Positions 32,952-44,481 of a stretch of DNA of 64,000 nt are shown piece by piece. The notes beneath the pieces are model-generated. The model was not told the DNA's origin. It made no database searches and saw only the letters and a program-made list of their open reading frames with translations. Both the position numbers and the translations under genes were made by a program. The DNA comes from Rhizopus sp. PT2906 (lineage: Eukaryota; Mucoromycota; Mucoromycetes; Mucorales; Rhizopodaceae), in the NCBI GenBank assembly GCA_025529335.1, contig JAMYHX010000035.1, positions 1 through 64,000 of the forward strand. Reading direction: 5' to 3'. Numbering within the stretch: the stretch's first letter is position 1; each line of letters begins with the position of its first letter.

Positions 32952-35219
32952 AAACCATAATGCACTTCGAATATGATATTTAAATTTTACTCACTTTCCT
33001 TGCTTCTCTGTTTTACTCTTATAAGCTCTCTCTTAATGTAAGTATTTACTATCAATGTAAATAACCGATTTACTAATCATTCCTTTATTCATTCTTTTGT
33101 TTCTGATGGGCTCTCTTTTATTATTATTTGTTGTCTGAAATTATCATTTTTTTTTATCAATGTGCGAATAATTTGTGAATAAAGTGTAGGCTATCCTTTC
33201 TGTGCGTCGGTGAATGTGAGCATATTGTTAATAAAACGATATTTTCCCAAAGGGAAAAATTTAAGCTTAATCTATATATTATGTTTATTTTATACGTGAT
33301 TGAATGTTGATAAAATATGTCATAATGTAAAGTTATTTGTCAAAGTAATTTCCCTTACACCTAACAATCTCATGACAAGTATATTGCAGTCAATTGTTTA
33401 AAGGATGCAATGATTCTAATCTAGCAGATTTTATATAAGTTTGATTGGCTAAAGGTACACGTGGACACTCAGACGCGCTCGCTTTCCCCCTTACATTCCT
33501 TCTACAGCATGAAATTGACGGTGTATCTACTCGTTTTTTACTAATGTGCACAGTAATTGTTCTCAAAGGAAAAAGAAGCATTTCCTTCTAATTGCTATCG
33601 TATATTCGTCTCTTTATTTCCTTTGCTTGATATTAAAAGATTAAGCCAGATTGGACGAGCAGATGACGACGTCATATGATCAAACCATCTTGACAGGGAT
33701 TTTTTTTAGGTTTGGAAAAACTTTACAAGTATTAGCCAGAACATGCAATGACGAGGTAGACAAAACGGGAGTAAGGAAAATATATTAAAACTAATCTCTT
33801 TTTTTTTTCTTAGTTTAGTCTTTTATTCGATAGTTGGAAGAAAACACTTTCTCCCCTTAGTGTATGGAAGACCAAGTAATCTACGAATGAAAATCATGGA
33901 AAAGCATGTTATTGTTGTTGCTCCTGTGGTGAAATCATGACTGTTTATAAAGTTTGGAAATCTTTAACTTTAATACATTTCATTATTTTGAACGAGTTTC
34001 TATATCATTTTTTTTTGCTATTTTATTGTCATGGTAGCAACCCTAACATGTGACATATTTTACATAATATGTCAATGCATTTGCATGAATTATCTCTGAG
34101 GGCATCGTTTGAATGATTAATCTGAAGGCCGGTCTTTGACCATATATGGAAAGCGCTCCCCCTTTTTTTCTCTCTCTCGACTTTTCCCCTCTTGTAACTA
34201 TAATACCCCATCTGTGCTCTTTGCATAAAACAATTGCTTATGCCAATTAATTGAAAAAGTCTGTGTAATTAGATCTACTCTACGATCAATTATATATGTT
34301 TATCTTTCTAAATAAAGCGACACAATAAGAATGTAGATTATCACTTTCTACGTGGTTACTGATATACATACCTTTTACTCCTTTTTTTTTTCTATATTCT
34401 CTCTCTTTTTTTGTATCTTAATACTGAACGGTTATAGACAATGTAATCTGATTGTTTTATGCACCAAAGATGCACAAAACCTGTTTTCAAAGGAAGGGGG
34501 GATGACTTATTTAAGCTATTGCTCCCCCCTTGCTGTAAATTGACGTTTACACAAACAAGGCATCGTACGATGTACAGATTATGGTTCTTTACTTGAAAAG
34601 GCAAAAATTGAGTTTTTATTAGAAAAAAAGAAGATTAACAAAAATCGTTCCTGATGATTATCACTGCATAACCCAATAATTGTATACCTGCGCTCAGGCG
34701 GTAAAACCTTATTTGCCTGTTTGTTTGTTTTGTTTTTTTTTTGCCCTGGGGTGTGCGTGGCTGATAAATAGTTTTAGCTTTACTTTCTACTTAAAGTCAA
34801 GCACCGAATCTACACTCATGAGGGTAAGGTACATATAGAGTACATGGGGTGTTTTATTCTTTTATATCGTGAGCATCGATTTTTAATATCATCCTTATCT
34901 TCTCTGGTCTAGAGAATCTTCCAGGTTATTCAGAAATATCCGCTCCTCCTTTTTCCCAATAGAAAAGAATCATAATATGGCGACAATGAAAATTAGCTTG
35001 CATTGCTATGCTATCGATGAAGAAGCTAAAATGAGAACGCTTTATCATTCTAATTACACTGGGTCATCACACATATGTAAACAAATCAGCAAGGTCACTC
35101 TTGCTGGTGTTTCATCGGACAATTCCTATCGTTAACGAATTCTAAGTAACGTATAGTCTTTATTTTTGATTTAATAAATACATATATATTCATGAGGAAA
35201 TAGAAACAACAGAGGACAG

Positions 35220-35498
35220 TTACAAGAAGGGGGGGAAGTAGACTGAAGAAGTCATAGTTACTAAACAAACGAAATATGGCCTATATATGAATTTTATTAT
35301 CAAAGTAATAAATATCCTACTTGTTAAATAACGTGGAATGTTCTTAATTACCATATCATGAATATCGCTTTTATCTATGGATCTTAATAATCTACAGTCA
35401 ATACCCCCCCTTTTCAACCATAATCCCAGAATACGGGTTATCAGTATAAATAGGAACAGAGCTTCAGTGTTACCATACTTGGTCATACGCAAAGCCAT
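35220..35498 (-). CDS. Hypothetical 92-codon open frame
   Basis: ATG-started frame (35498) at the right end of the gene-poor island. It has two moderately hydrophobic stretches (about 15-25, 65-90) and no family motif I recognise. A stretch this long without stops is notable in such AT-rich DNA, but there is no other support. Confidence 0.15.
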   Translation of the reverse strand: MALRMTKYGNTEALFLFILITRILGLWLKRGGIDCRLLRSIDKSDIHDMVIKNIPRYLTSRIFITLIIKFIYRPYFVCLVTMTSSVYFPPFL

Positions 35499-35873
35499 AG
35501 CTTATACATAAAGTAATAGCTGCATAAAAATCATGGTTGTTAAGGACATACATATCCGGTGTTTATCCATATATAGAGTCTTGATGTTAGTTTATTAACT
35601 GTTGTCGAGTAGTATGAATACCAATAATAAATAAAAAAGGAGGGGATAAGGAGAAATTATGTACCCTTTGTAAATTGCAGAATAAAATCATTCCTTTTAT
35701 AGCCATTGGTTTATTCCAACTGGCTGGAAGATCACATTGGATGAGACAAAGGTGTGATTGTCTACCGCTTTTTAGATTTAAATAAATAGACCTGGATGTT
35801 TTCTAAAATACATCGAATTACAACACCTTTTTGCTCTAATTCTAATTTTATTATATTACTCAAATCTAAGAAT

Positions 35874-36842
35874 ATGCCTAAACAAGTAATCCATGCAAAA
35901 AAAGAAAACAATGCAACTGCTCCACGACCCTTGAATTGCTTCTTGCTCTATCGTATTGAAAAGCAAAAGAAAATCGTCGCAAGATGTCCTGGCGCAAATC
36001 ATCGTGATATCTCCAAGATTATTGCAAAGTGGTGGAAAGAAGCTACAGATGAAGAAAAGCAGCCATTCCGTGAACAAGCACGTATCGCAAAGCAAGAACA
36101 TCGTAAGATGTATCCTGATTATAAATACACGCCTAAAAAGAAAGACACTCCCAAGCGTCCTTATAACCGTAAATCGCATTCGGACAAGTTTACTTCACTC
36201 TCTGATGAAAATAACAAATTTATGGAAATGATTTATGAAGACGCTGATGCTCTCAAGTCTGCCTTTAAGCCCAAGGAAACTGCCTCTGCTTCCAAGAAAC
36301 GAACTAGGAAGGTATGCAAGAAGGTCACCAAGAAAGATTCTCCAATTAAGTTAGACATTGTCGATCTTAGTCCGCCACATACACCTTCAAGCTCTAACCC
36401 TCCTGAATGCAATATACCATCTGAGCTTTCCACCGGCCTTTTTAGTCCCTGTGCTGGTCCTACAACTCCTATGTCTTTAAAAGACCATGAACTGTTTGAG
36501 CCTGGTTTCTCTACCCAATGTGAAGCATTTGGTATGTATCCAGAATTATCCTTTGCTGCGTTCACTCCATACACTGAATCACCATCATCCCCTATCTGGT
36601 CTATCGGTCTTGATGATCACTTCTCTGCTTTGGATATATCTCCTCTTATGCAACAATTAAATAGTCAAGAAATGTATATGCAACCTACTGCTGAGCAGTT
36701 GACCTGGGACGAATTGAATACTGCTGGCAAGTGTGTTATTCCTTTTATCAATGGCCCTATGTATCAATTGGACATGATGACATATGAACCTACACAATAT
36801 ATTAATCCTTTACTCTTACGCACCCACTCCAACATTTTGTAA
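35874..36842 (+). CDS. MATA-type HMG-box transcription factor (copy 1)
   Basis: Intronless, 322 residues from the ATG at 35874. The HMG box covers about 17-88: RPLNCFLLYRIEKQKKIV, CPGANHRDISKIIAKWWKEA, EEKQPFREQA, ending YPDYKYTPKKK. This is the MATA_HMG class used by fungal mating-type and developmental regulators, which bind and bend DNA. A basic stretch (KRPYNRKS, KKRTRKVCKK) and a Ser/Pro-rich acidic tail follow. An in-frame ATG at 35796 would add 26 residues unlike anything in the second copy, so I prefer 35874. The box is very close to the gene at 44482, but here the intron of that gene is absent. Nothing links it to the Mucorales sex locus, whose usual flanking genes are not seen. Confidence 0.88.
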   Translation: MPKQVIHAKKENNATAPRPLNCFLLYRIEKQKKIVARCPGANHRDISKIIAKWWKEATDEEKQPFREQARIAKQEHRKMYPDYKYTPKKKDTPKRPYNRKSHSDKFTSLSDENNKFMEMIYEDADALKSAFKPKETASASKKRTRKVCKKVTKKDSPIKLDIVDLSPPHTPSSSNPPECNIPSELSTGLFSPCAGPTTPMSLKDHELFEPGFSTQCEAFGMYPELSFAAFTPYTESPSSPIWSIGLDDHFSALDISPLMQQLNSQEMYMQPTAEQLTWDELNTAGKCVIPFINGPMYQLDMMTYEPTQYINPLLLRTHSNIL

Positions 36843-36974
36843 TACTATCCCCTTTTATTTTCCCCACTATTCTCTCTATGTACACTGTATACCTATGACA
36901 CGACCGGCCGCCTTTTTTAATTATGTTATTTTATAGATTACTTACATATGTACTCTTCTTTTTTATCGTCTCCC

Positions 36975-36978
<4 letters not shown>

Positions 36979-37014
<36 letters not shown>
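36979..37014. repeat. (TA)n microsatellite
   Basis: An uninterrupted TA run of about 36 bp between HMG-box gene 1 and HGPRT, in their shared 3' region. Likely length-variable. Confidence 0.85.
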
Positions 37015-37021
<7 letters not shown>

Positions 37022-37140
37022 TTCTATATTGCTTAATAAGATACCACATAGATCATAGAAAATAAAATTATCCCATATATAATAAATATGACCTTGTTTT
37101 TATTATGAAGAAAAAAAAAAAGAAATGCAGATAATGTTCA

Positions 37141-37906
37141 TTATTGGATGGCATAAGCTTTTTTACCATGTTCCTAATAAATGTAATATTAATAAGAAAA
37201 AAAAAAGACACTTATTTGCCAACTTACGCTAATAACACAAATATGATCCAAATCACGGAAATATTCATTATAATCCAAAGCATAACCAACAACGAATTCA
37301 TCGGGAATAGAGAAGCCAACATAATCAGGAACATAACCGTTACTCTTGGGTGTCTTCTTGATCAACAAACTGGTGACTCGAATCGATTTAGGTTGATATG
37401 TTTCTAATTTCTTTAATAAATGAACCATAGTGTTGCCTGTGTCAATAATATCTTCAACAATCAAGAGATTCTACATAAATGTTAATACCCTCAATATCTT
37501 TTTTTTTATTTGGTTACTTTACCTTTCCCTTAAAGTCTTTGCATTCTTCATCAGTGATGGACATGGTTACACCTTCAGACGTATCGTTCTTGTAAGACTT
37601 GACACGAAGGAATTCCAAACTTAAAGGAACGGTCTTGCCTTCCTTGTTGGTCAACTTTTTGACAGCGTTAATCAAATCAGCAAAGTATTGGTGACCACCC
37701 TTCAAGATACAACAGACGACTAAGGGTCCCGTGGTCTCGGCAACAATCAGACGAGCAAGTTTGTTAACACGATCCATAATGACACCGTGTGGAATAAGGA
37801 TGGAAGAAACGTCCTTTTCATAGTGATGAGGAATAACAAAATGGTTTAAAGAGTAGTGATTCTTTTCAGTGGTGACATCAATCCAATCCTTAGGGTCCAT
37901 AGGCAT
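37141..37906 (-). CDS. HPT1: Hypoxanthine-guanine phosphoribosyltransferase
   Basis: Exons 37906-37523, 37470-37228 and 37173-37141 give 219 residues. It salvages hypoxanthine and guanine to IMP and GMP with PRPP. Motifs: VVCCILKGGHQYFADL (pyrophosphate loop region), the flexible-loop segment KSYKNDTSEG, the PRPP-binding LIVEDIIDTGNTM, KTPKSNGYVPDYVGFSIPDE with the purine-contacting aromatic, and YNEYFRDLDHICVISEHGKK at the end. This is the animal/bacterial-like HGPRT form rather than the divergent yeast Hpt1 form. The first MPMDPKDW methionine at 37906 is used; the open frame upstream is not similar to the family. Confidence 0.95.
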
Positions 37907-38971
37907 CTTGACTATTTTAATAAAGAAGGGCGTTATCTTCTGACTACAGAAAAAAAAAATTTTGTACCCAAAGTCCGGGCCGTCATTGAAACAGGGACAC
38001 ACTCCCCCCTCTCAAAGCCATCTTTCCCTTGATCTCAAAGGTAGACTTAAAAAAGGGTCTATAAAGCAAGTCAGCATGGATTCAACTTTATAAAAATGCA
38101 TGATTTCCACAGGAAACAGTTGTATGATCCCCTTGTATTTAAAATTGGCTTATCATTATTCTAACTTATTGTCGTACGAATGGCCATGGACAACATTCAC
38201 TCGGACTGGTTTTAAAATTTTTTTTTATGCAAGTATTCCTCCCTTTCTCTCTGTTTATTACAACACGCATATAAAGAAAAAAAAAAGAGATATGAGCTGT
38301 GTTGGTATTCTTAGAGGGGCGACTAGAGATATAGAAGACTTGAGTAAGTGACTTTAGTTTGAAGAGAAAAAACTTATTTACCTTTGGAGGGGGGGAACTT
38401 CAGTGATACCTATCATACTTTGGGATACGTTGACAGTGGGTCGAAATGAGAACTGGTTTGAAACAAGCAAAAAAAAAAAAAGTTAAACAAAGATTGACTT
38501 GAATCTAGTCATTTCGTTATTGATTTCCCTTTTATTGATCAACTTCAGTGTGAATTTACAGCAGTAAGTTTTACATTTCAACCTTTTTCCTCCCTCATTG
38601 AACAAGTGTGATCATAGCGAACTCAAGAGTTTGACAACATTGTTTACTTGACGGTAACAATCATATAAAGATAAAAAGTACGATGATTAAAGAATATATT
38701 TAGGATAGAAGCAGAAATGGAACATTTTGTAATTTGATATCGTTTTCTGTTTTTTAAAAACAAGACTAACGCCTTGTAATAGTGAATCAGACAATCATAG
38801 GTTGTAATCGAACAGTTGTATTGTTTCCTGGCTGCATCATTTCTTTTGTATCAAAGCATCTAAGTAAAAAAGCAAAGAAACGGAAAAAAAAAGAAAGAGA
38901 AAGAGAGAGAATCTAATGGGATAATAGACTTTATCTTTATTCAAAAACAAAAATGCCCCAAACCAATTGAG
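37907..38971. other. Intergenic region between HPT1 and the kinase gene
   Basis: Two divergent promoters. AT-rich with A runs (38277-38286, 38469-38481) and a GA-rich tract (38885-38909). The open frame at 38100-38351 is not convincing. A five-codon upstream reading frame precedes the kinase start (separate entry). Confidence 0.5.
38953..38970 (+). promoter_or_regulatory. Minimal upstream open reading frame before the kinase gene
   Basis: ATG CCC CAA ACC AAT TGA ends one base before the kinase ATG at 38972. If transcribed, ribosomes would meet this start first, which could reduce or regulate kinase translation. Inference from position only; the transcript start is unknown. Confidence 0.4.
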
Positions 38972-40470
38972 ATGCCTAGCTCGTTTCATTTGAAAGATAG
39001 AAAGGCTATTGTTGCTGATATTTCTTTGGGTGCAGGTAGTCAAGCCATGATCTACTTGGCTTATATGGCTGATCGACCTGCTGAACAATTGGTGTATCGA
39101 GCTAAATTCTCAAGTCGAACGGTTTTCATTTCAAAGAACGAAATAGAAATATTAAAAGCTAATAGACATGTACGGAAAGAAAGCGAGAGAGAGAGAGAGA
39201 GAGAGAGAGGAAACTTTAACTAATTGTCTGTTTAGCCAAATGTTATTTCATTGATTACAATGCATGATAACAACATGATTATGCCTGCGTAAGAGAGAAA
39301 ACAAAAGAAAGAGAAATAATCCTGACCCACTATTTAGATTCCCAGGAGGATCTTTAGATCAATACATTGGAAATGATGAGCCTTTTACAGAAGAAGAAAG
39401 CTTTTTTATATTTTATCAATTAGCCTCAGGTCTTCAGGTAATTAAACATGTACTCCTTTTTTGAATGGCTACTAAAGACGCTGGTCTCCCCGTAGTATCT
39501 TCATAGAAAAGGCATTGTTCATAGAGGTAAAACATAATCGACTTTATATCAATACGCCTCACTGGTTTTTTCTTTTCTTTATAGACATCAAAGTAAGATA
39601 GAATTCATGTTTTACCTTTGTATTTGCTAAAGTACTATTAGCCCGATAATATACTAGTTTCAGGCACTTCATTAAGGTCGCGTATCGTCATTGCTGATTT
39701 TGGATTAGCTATATATGAAGGTGATGCAGACAAGGTTCGTGAAAAGCATGGAACATATGGGTATATAAAAAAAGGAACCAAAAGAGAACACAATGTATAC
39801 TTATAACATCATAGTTATTTTGCACCAGAAGTAGTGAAGTATAATCGATTCAGTGCTAAATCGGATTGTTGGGCAGCCGGTATCATTTTGTTCATCATGC
39901 TATTTGGTAGACATCCATTCGAGGAATACTTGAATGATATGACTCTCCTGACAGATGCCATCTTGAATGGAAAGATTGATTATGAAAGACTTGAAAAAAA
40001 TGGTAACGCTTTCCTGTGCATGTTTAGCACGATACTTATATTTAAAAGATGACCTTGAGCTACTCTTGTCGAGTTTATTGCATGTGGATGTTCGTAAACG
40101 AGCTTCCCTTGCCCAGTGTCTACAGTCAAACTGGATATTAAAAAGAGCCAATAATGATTTTTTCCAAGAATACAAAGAGATGGTGCTTGATCATTTCGAA
40201 GATGAGAGAAGAGTCTGGTTTGGTGAAGATCTAAAGGACGATAAAGCGTACTACCTCAATAATTTACCTGTAGATGAATTAAAGCCAACCTATCACGTGG
40301 ATGATGATCCTATTGCTGTTGAAGAAATAAAGAGTAGGAGAGTAGAGCTCAAGTCTGGTTTGAAGATAAATACAGAGATGATAGAGAATTCACCATGGAG
40401 CATTGAAGATTGGATAAATGCTATCAACACCGAAAGATTCCCTTACAAGACATTATATCTAAACAAATAA
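38972..40470 (+). CDS. Serine/threonine protein kinase (CAMK/Chk2-like catalytic domain)
   Basis: Eight exons: 38972-39169, 39236-39288, 39338-39437, 39496-39526, 39585-39592, 39642-39760, 39815-40002, 40049-40470; 372 residues. The catalytic domain is complete: glycine loop LGAGSQAMIYLA, VYRAKF with the ATP-site lysine, the catalytic loop GIVHRDIKPDN, IADFGLA, the FAPEVVKY activation-segment end and the DCWAAGIILFIMLFGRHPF helix. The C-terminal 90 residues hold acidic sequence and an SPWSIEDWINAIN motif. There is no FHA domain. Exon 5 is only 8 nt, and exact joining of DIK-PDN depends on it. The last intron is taken as 46 nt (40003-40048); an acceptor at 40027 would need a 25-nt intron. Confidence 0.85.
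39185..39210. repeat. (GA)n microsatellite inside kinase intron 1
   Basis: About 26 bp of GA repeats within the intron 39170-39235. Confidence 0.75.
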
Positions 40471-41530
40471 ACTCATTGAAATAGACTCACTGAATAAATC
40501 AATATTTTCAAAAACAAAAGAAGGAGTCAGTCTATTTGACAGACGGACCATCATCAATAGATATCTTTGTGATTACTGCTGTCATGATATCCTTTAAAAA
40601 GAATAGATGTGTACAAGATATTATACAACTTGCAAGATGGTGCAACTTATAGTCATTTAAAAATAAGACCATTTTTAATTTCATTCAAACAATGGCCCCA
40701 AAGCATCGTTGCCATCCTTTTTTATTGAGCCAATCCGCTTGAAAAGTTTAGGATGTGCTTGTTAAAAAATAAGCCGGCAAGACAGACTCTAGAATTAATT
40801 TGATATATTCAAAGATTAAGTTTAATTTGACGAGTTAAGATAAAACTAGGATGAGTAAGATGAGTAAATATAACGTTTTATTAAGAATTGTGGTATCTAT
40901 ATTAGTGATATCGGATGGTAATATATATATAAGGAAATGATAAGTAGAGAGGAAGGTAATGAATTCTAAAAAGGAAATAATATGCAGTGGCTTGATATTG
41001 TTGAGTTTGATCAGCCAGCATGCAGCATAGTAAGCGTGCCTTCTTTTATTTAATTACCCTATTGGTTGCATATGAATGAGTAAAAGGTGAAAGATTTATC
41101 CGATCTTAGCACAGGACGGAGGTAATTGTGTATCGGTGAAGTCTATCAGCTTCATATTGGTTTTTTTTTTCTTTACAAAAAAGGACCGTCAGGTGACTTT
41201 ATAGATGCACAGTAAAGAAGACAATAAGGTTTATTTTTTTTTACTATGATAACCATCAAAATGATCCTAAATAGTCATAATAGAAGCAGAAATAACTCAT
41301 ATCAGGGTATATTCCATGCATATCTTAGTCTTGGCAACTTGAATAAAAGTCATTTACTAATCCGGAACCAATGAGATTACCCGATAATTTAACCACAAAT
41401 GACAGGTCCAATGTTTATCAGATTAATAAGCAAGTCACAAGGAACAGTAAAAGAGAGAAAGAGAGAAAGAGAAAGAAAGAAATGACAAGCTGGGTAAAAA
41501 TTTTCCTCTTTCTTCTTTTCTTTCATAAAC
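40471..41530. other. Intergenic region between the kinase gene and BNA1
   Basis: AT-rich with no believable gene. The frame at 41371-41589 (+) runs into the BNA1 start in another phase. GA-rich tract at 41451-41481 near the BNA1 leader. Confidence 0.5.
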
Positions 41531-42197
41531 ATGGTTTTACCACCAATCAATTTTCCAAAGTGGTTAGAAGAAAATGGTATCAAGCTTGAGCCGCCAGTGA
41601 ATAATGCTGTGCTTTTTAAGGGAAATGATACCATCATCATGATCGTAGGTGGACCTAACAAGAGAACCGACTATCATGTGAACGAAACAGAGGTATTTGG
41701 ATTTAATAACATCAAATGATAATATATTTATACTTCATTAGGAATTCTTTTACCAAGTCAAAGGAAACCTATTGATCAAAGTGGTTGAGAATGGCGAATT
41801 TAAAGATATTCATGTCAATGAGGGAGACATGTTTTTACTTCCTCGTAAGTACCACTCCAAGTATTTTCTTTTCTTACTAAGCCATCCTATATAGCCAAAG
41901 TTCCACATAATCCTATTCGATATGCAAACACAATAGGCATCGTTGTTGAAAGAGTGAGGTTGCCTCATCATATAGGTGTGTGCGAATATGTGTGTAACCT
42001 TGATAAATGACTAATCCTAATCATTAGATTCTTTAAGATGGTACTGTGAAAATATAGATTGTAGAGAAATTGTCTATGAAGAAAGTTTCCATTGCGTAGA
42101 TCTCGGCACACAATTAAAGCCTATCATTGAAAGGTTCGCTGCTAGTCAGGAACTTCGAACATGTAAAAAGTGTGGTCATCTTAACTCTACCAAATAA
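41531..42197 (+). CDS. BNA1: 3-hydroxyanthranilate 3,4-dioxygenase
   Basis: Exons 41531-41692, 41742-41844, 41895-41975 and 42028-42197 give 171 residues, the usual length. The enzyme opens 3-hydroxyanthranilate with O2 in the kynurenine route to NAD. It is a cupin: the iron ligands are the His in TDYHVNETEEFF, the Glu in the same strand pair, and the His of PPKVPHNPIR. The C-terminus carries the second, rubredoxin-like metal site seen in fungal and bacterial enzymes (CENIDCREI and RTCKKCGHL). All cysteines are present. The start MVLPPINFPKW matches the family. Confidence 0.95.
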
Positions 42198-42648
42198 TAT
42201 CTATTACTCTATTTCTCTCTTCTTTTGTTATACCTGTATCATAAATAAAAACAAAACGACACTCATTTCTGTAGAATTAATTCTACTTTTTTACAATTTA
42301 AAATGAAGCGGCGAAACGAAAAAAAAAAAAAGAAAGAGGGATCTTTAAAAGCGCACAGGCACAGACGATCAAAATATGCCATCTTTGGGACTACTGCTAT
42401 CATTTACTCATTCTTTATTTCATCATCGTTTAAACATAATATGGACAACGTTGGATACAAGAATAAGGATTCTTCATTTTGTAACAAAAATATCTCTTGA
42501 TTGCCCATCAACTGTATTTGAAAGATGACTCGTTTTCCCCCACAATTTTATGTGGCAATCGGCGATATAAAATTTGAATGATAAGTAAATCAAGACTTTT
42601 TTTTTTCTTTTCTATCTTGTCGCTCTTGCTCCCCCTTATTATCAAAAA
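42198..42648. other. Intergenic region between BNA1 and the YMC1-type carrier
   Basis: Contains a Lys/Arg-rich ATG frame of 65 codons at 42303-42500, probably chance A-rich sequence, then a T/C-rich leader. No supported gene. Confidence 0.45.
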
Positions 42649-43848
42649 ATGACCTCAGTTACGGCAGAAACTGTAGAGATACCCAATATTAAACCTGGGT
42701 AAATATAAAAAAATACCAGTATAATAACAAAAACTGAGTGGGTTGTGTATAGCATGTCTCAGGCCGTAAAAGATTGTTTGAGTGGAACTGTGGGTGGTAT
42801 CCTTCAAGTACTTGTAGGCCAGGCAAGTATGAATAAGAAAAAGTTTATTTATGTTTAATTAACTCTTTTTATCTTCTTCATAGCCTTTTGATACAGTAAA
42901 AGTTGTAAGTACAACAAAAATAGGGTATATTCAAATACCCAGAATAACCCGTGATTTTTATACACTAGCGCCTTCAAACCCAATCCACCACCAATCCTTT
43001 GTACAGTGGAATGATGGACTGTGTCAAAAAGACAAGAGCAAATGAAGGAATTACAGGATTCTACAAGGTAAGTTTTGATCATTGAAGTGAACAAGTGAAA
43101 TAACTCGACATAAAAGGGAACAATGACACCCTTGGTGGGAATAGGTGCTTGTGTGTCCATTCAGTTTGTAGTACTCGAGGCCATGAAACGTTATTTCTCA
43201 CGAAATGAAAAGGGAGCATTATTGAGCAACGGTCAGTTGTATATGGCAGGTGCGGCAAGTGGTGTTGCCAATTCCTTTGTTTCCGGTCCCGTTGAACACA
43301 TTCGTACCCGGCTTCAGGTTCAGACAGGTGCTGGATACAGTGGGCCCATCGATTGTATTCGTCAGATTTACAACTCTCATGGTATCAAGGGCATCTATAA
43401 GGGTCAAGGCATCACCATGGCCCGTGAGTTCCAGGGTTACGGTGCCTACTTTTTAGCATACGAGTGGCTTGTTCAGCAAGCGGTGAAGAAGGATAACTTA
43501 CAGAGTAGATCAGAATTGCCCACATGGAAGGTGTGTGCTTTTGGTGCTGCAGCTGGCTATGCCATGTGGTTTACTATTTATCCAATGGACGCTGTGAAAT
43601 CCAAATTACAGACTGATGGATTTACAGCTGATAACAGACAATATCGATCAGCCCTTGATTGTGCTCGTCAAACATTTGCAAAGGAAGGTGTTGCCGGTTT
43701 CTTTAGAGGTATTGGTCCCTGTTTGCTTCGTGCTGCACCAGTGAATGCAGCAACATTTATGGGGTAAGTCGAGACATGATTCGTCTTCTTATTTGCTAAT
43801 ATGACTATATCTTATAGATTCGAAATGGCCATGCGTGTTCTTTCATAG
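42649..43848 (+). CDS. YMC1: Mitochondrial carrier, Ymc1/Ymc2 type
   Basis: Exons 42649-42698, 42753-42822, 42884-42904, 42969-43067, 43117-43763 and 43818-43848 give 305 residues, the standard three-repeat carrier size. The three signature motifs are PFDTVKVRLQ, PVEHIRTRLQ and PMDAVKSKLQ. VLVGQPFDTVKVRLQ, GACVSIQF and GPVEHIRTRLQVQTG agree with yeast Ymc1/Ymc2, inner-membrane carriers tied to oleate and glutamate/organic-acid metabolism. The transported substrate is not certain. Intron 2 (42823-42883) opens with GCAAGT, a GC-AG intron, and exon 3 has only 21 nt. Confidence 0.93.
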
Positions 43849-44481
43849 ACTTTTTTTTTACAATAAAAACATGTATTTTCTTTATCATAATCCCGTGTCT
43901 TATGCCCAAGTCTTTTAGAAATATAATACGCCTATGTTAGGGTATACTAAGGCTAGTACAAATATAGATAATGTTACTCCCAAAGACAATGAAATTTAGT
44001 ACAATCCCTTTTAAGCCTAAATTTGGTGGCAAGCTAAAAAAAAAGGGGAGGATTAATTTATAAATCATTTACTTGCATAAATTGACCTAAAAATTCCTTC
44101 TTGACGGGTTATGGAAAAACCATAGGAAAAACTCATCCTCCTTCTTTTCTTCTAAAAAGTCGGGTTTTGTATTCGTGTAGATCACCAAATTTCTTTATTT
44201 GACTGTGCCATTCAATTATGTAGGCGGTAAAAAATTGTGCAGTCTCCATAAAGTTTATATTTATAGTTTTCTTTATGCATAGATCACAAAATTCTTAATG
44301 CTTTTGATTTGCAAAAGAAGAGGGAAATGCTTATCATGTACGATCATAATCAATGTTCTCTTTGGATAGTTTGTATAAATACCCTACCTGTCTTCAGCAT
44401 TTTACTCTTTACCTTTCTTCTTTTTATCTCTTTACACACTTACATTCGTTCATTCCCTCCTTTATATTCTTTATATCTATC
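43849..44481. other. Intergenic region before HMG-box gene 2
   Basis: AT-rich promoter region with a T/C-rich leader (44390-44480). The open frame that begins at 44353 is the in-frame 5' extension of the HMG gene and looks like leader. No other gene. Confidence 0.5.

Larger units (their letters stand above)
29699..35795. other. 6.1-kb gene-poor island
   Basis: This is by far the longest stretch without a supportable gene. The promoter of the Rho GEF lies at its left edge. Open frames of 60-100 codons occur (30304-30549 +, 31039-31254 +, 31447-31752 -, 31556-31840 +, 35220-35498 -), but none shows a known domain or spliceable continuation that I can follow. Degraded coding-looking patches around 30.8-32.0 kb could be transposon relics; I cannot name a family. 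The stretch also has a GGTGAAA-type short tandem at about 32309-32338, a set of inverted repeats at 32765-32951, and T/C-rich runs near 32890-32930. No tRNA seen. Confidence 0.5.

Noticed and set aside
36233..36574. 113-codon minus-strand frame across HMG-box gene 1
   Set aside because: Antisense shadow of a confident coding exon.
40003..40027. 25-nt intron in the kinase gene
   Set aside because: The frame could be restored by a 25-nt intron, but a 46-nt intron with acceptor at 40048 also restores it, is of normal size and gives good family sequence (EKNDDLELLL).
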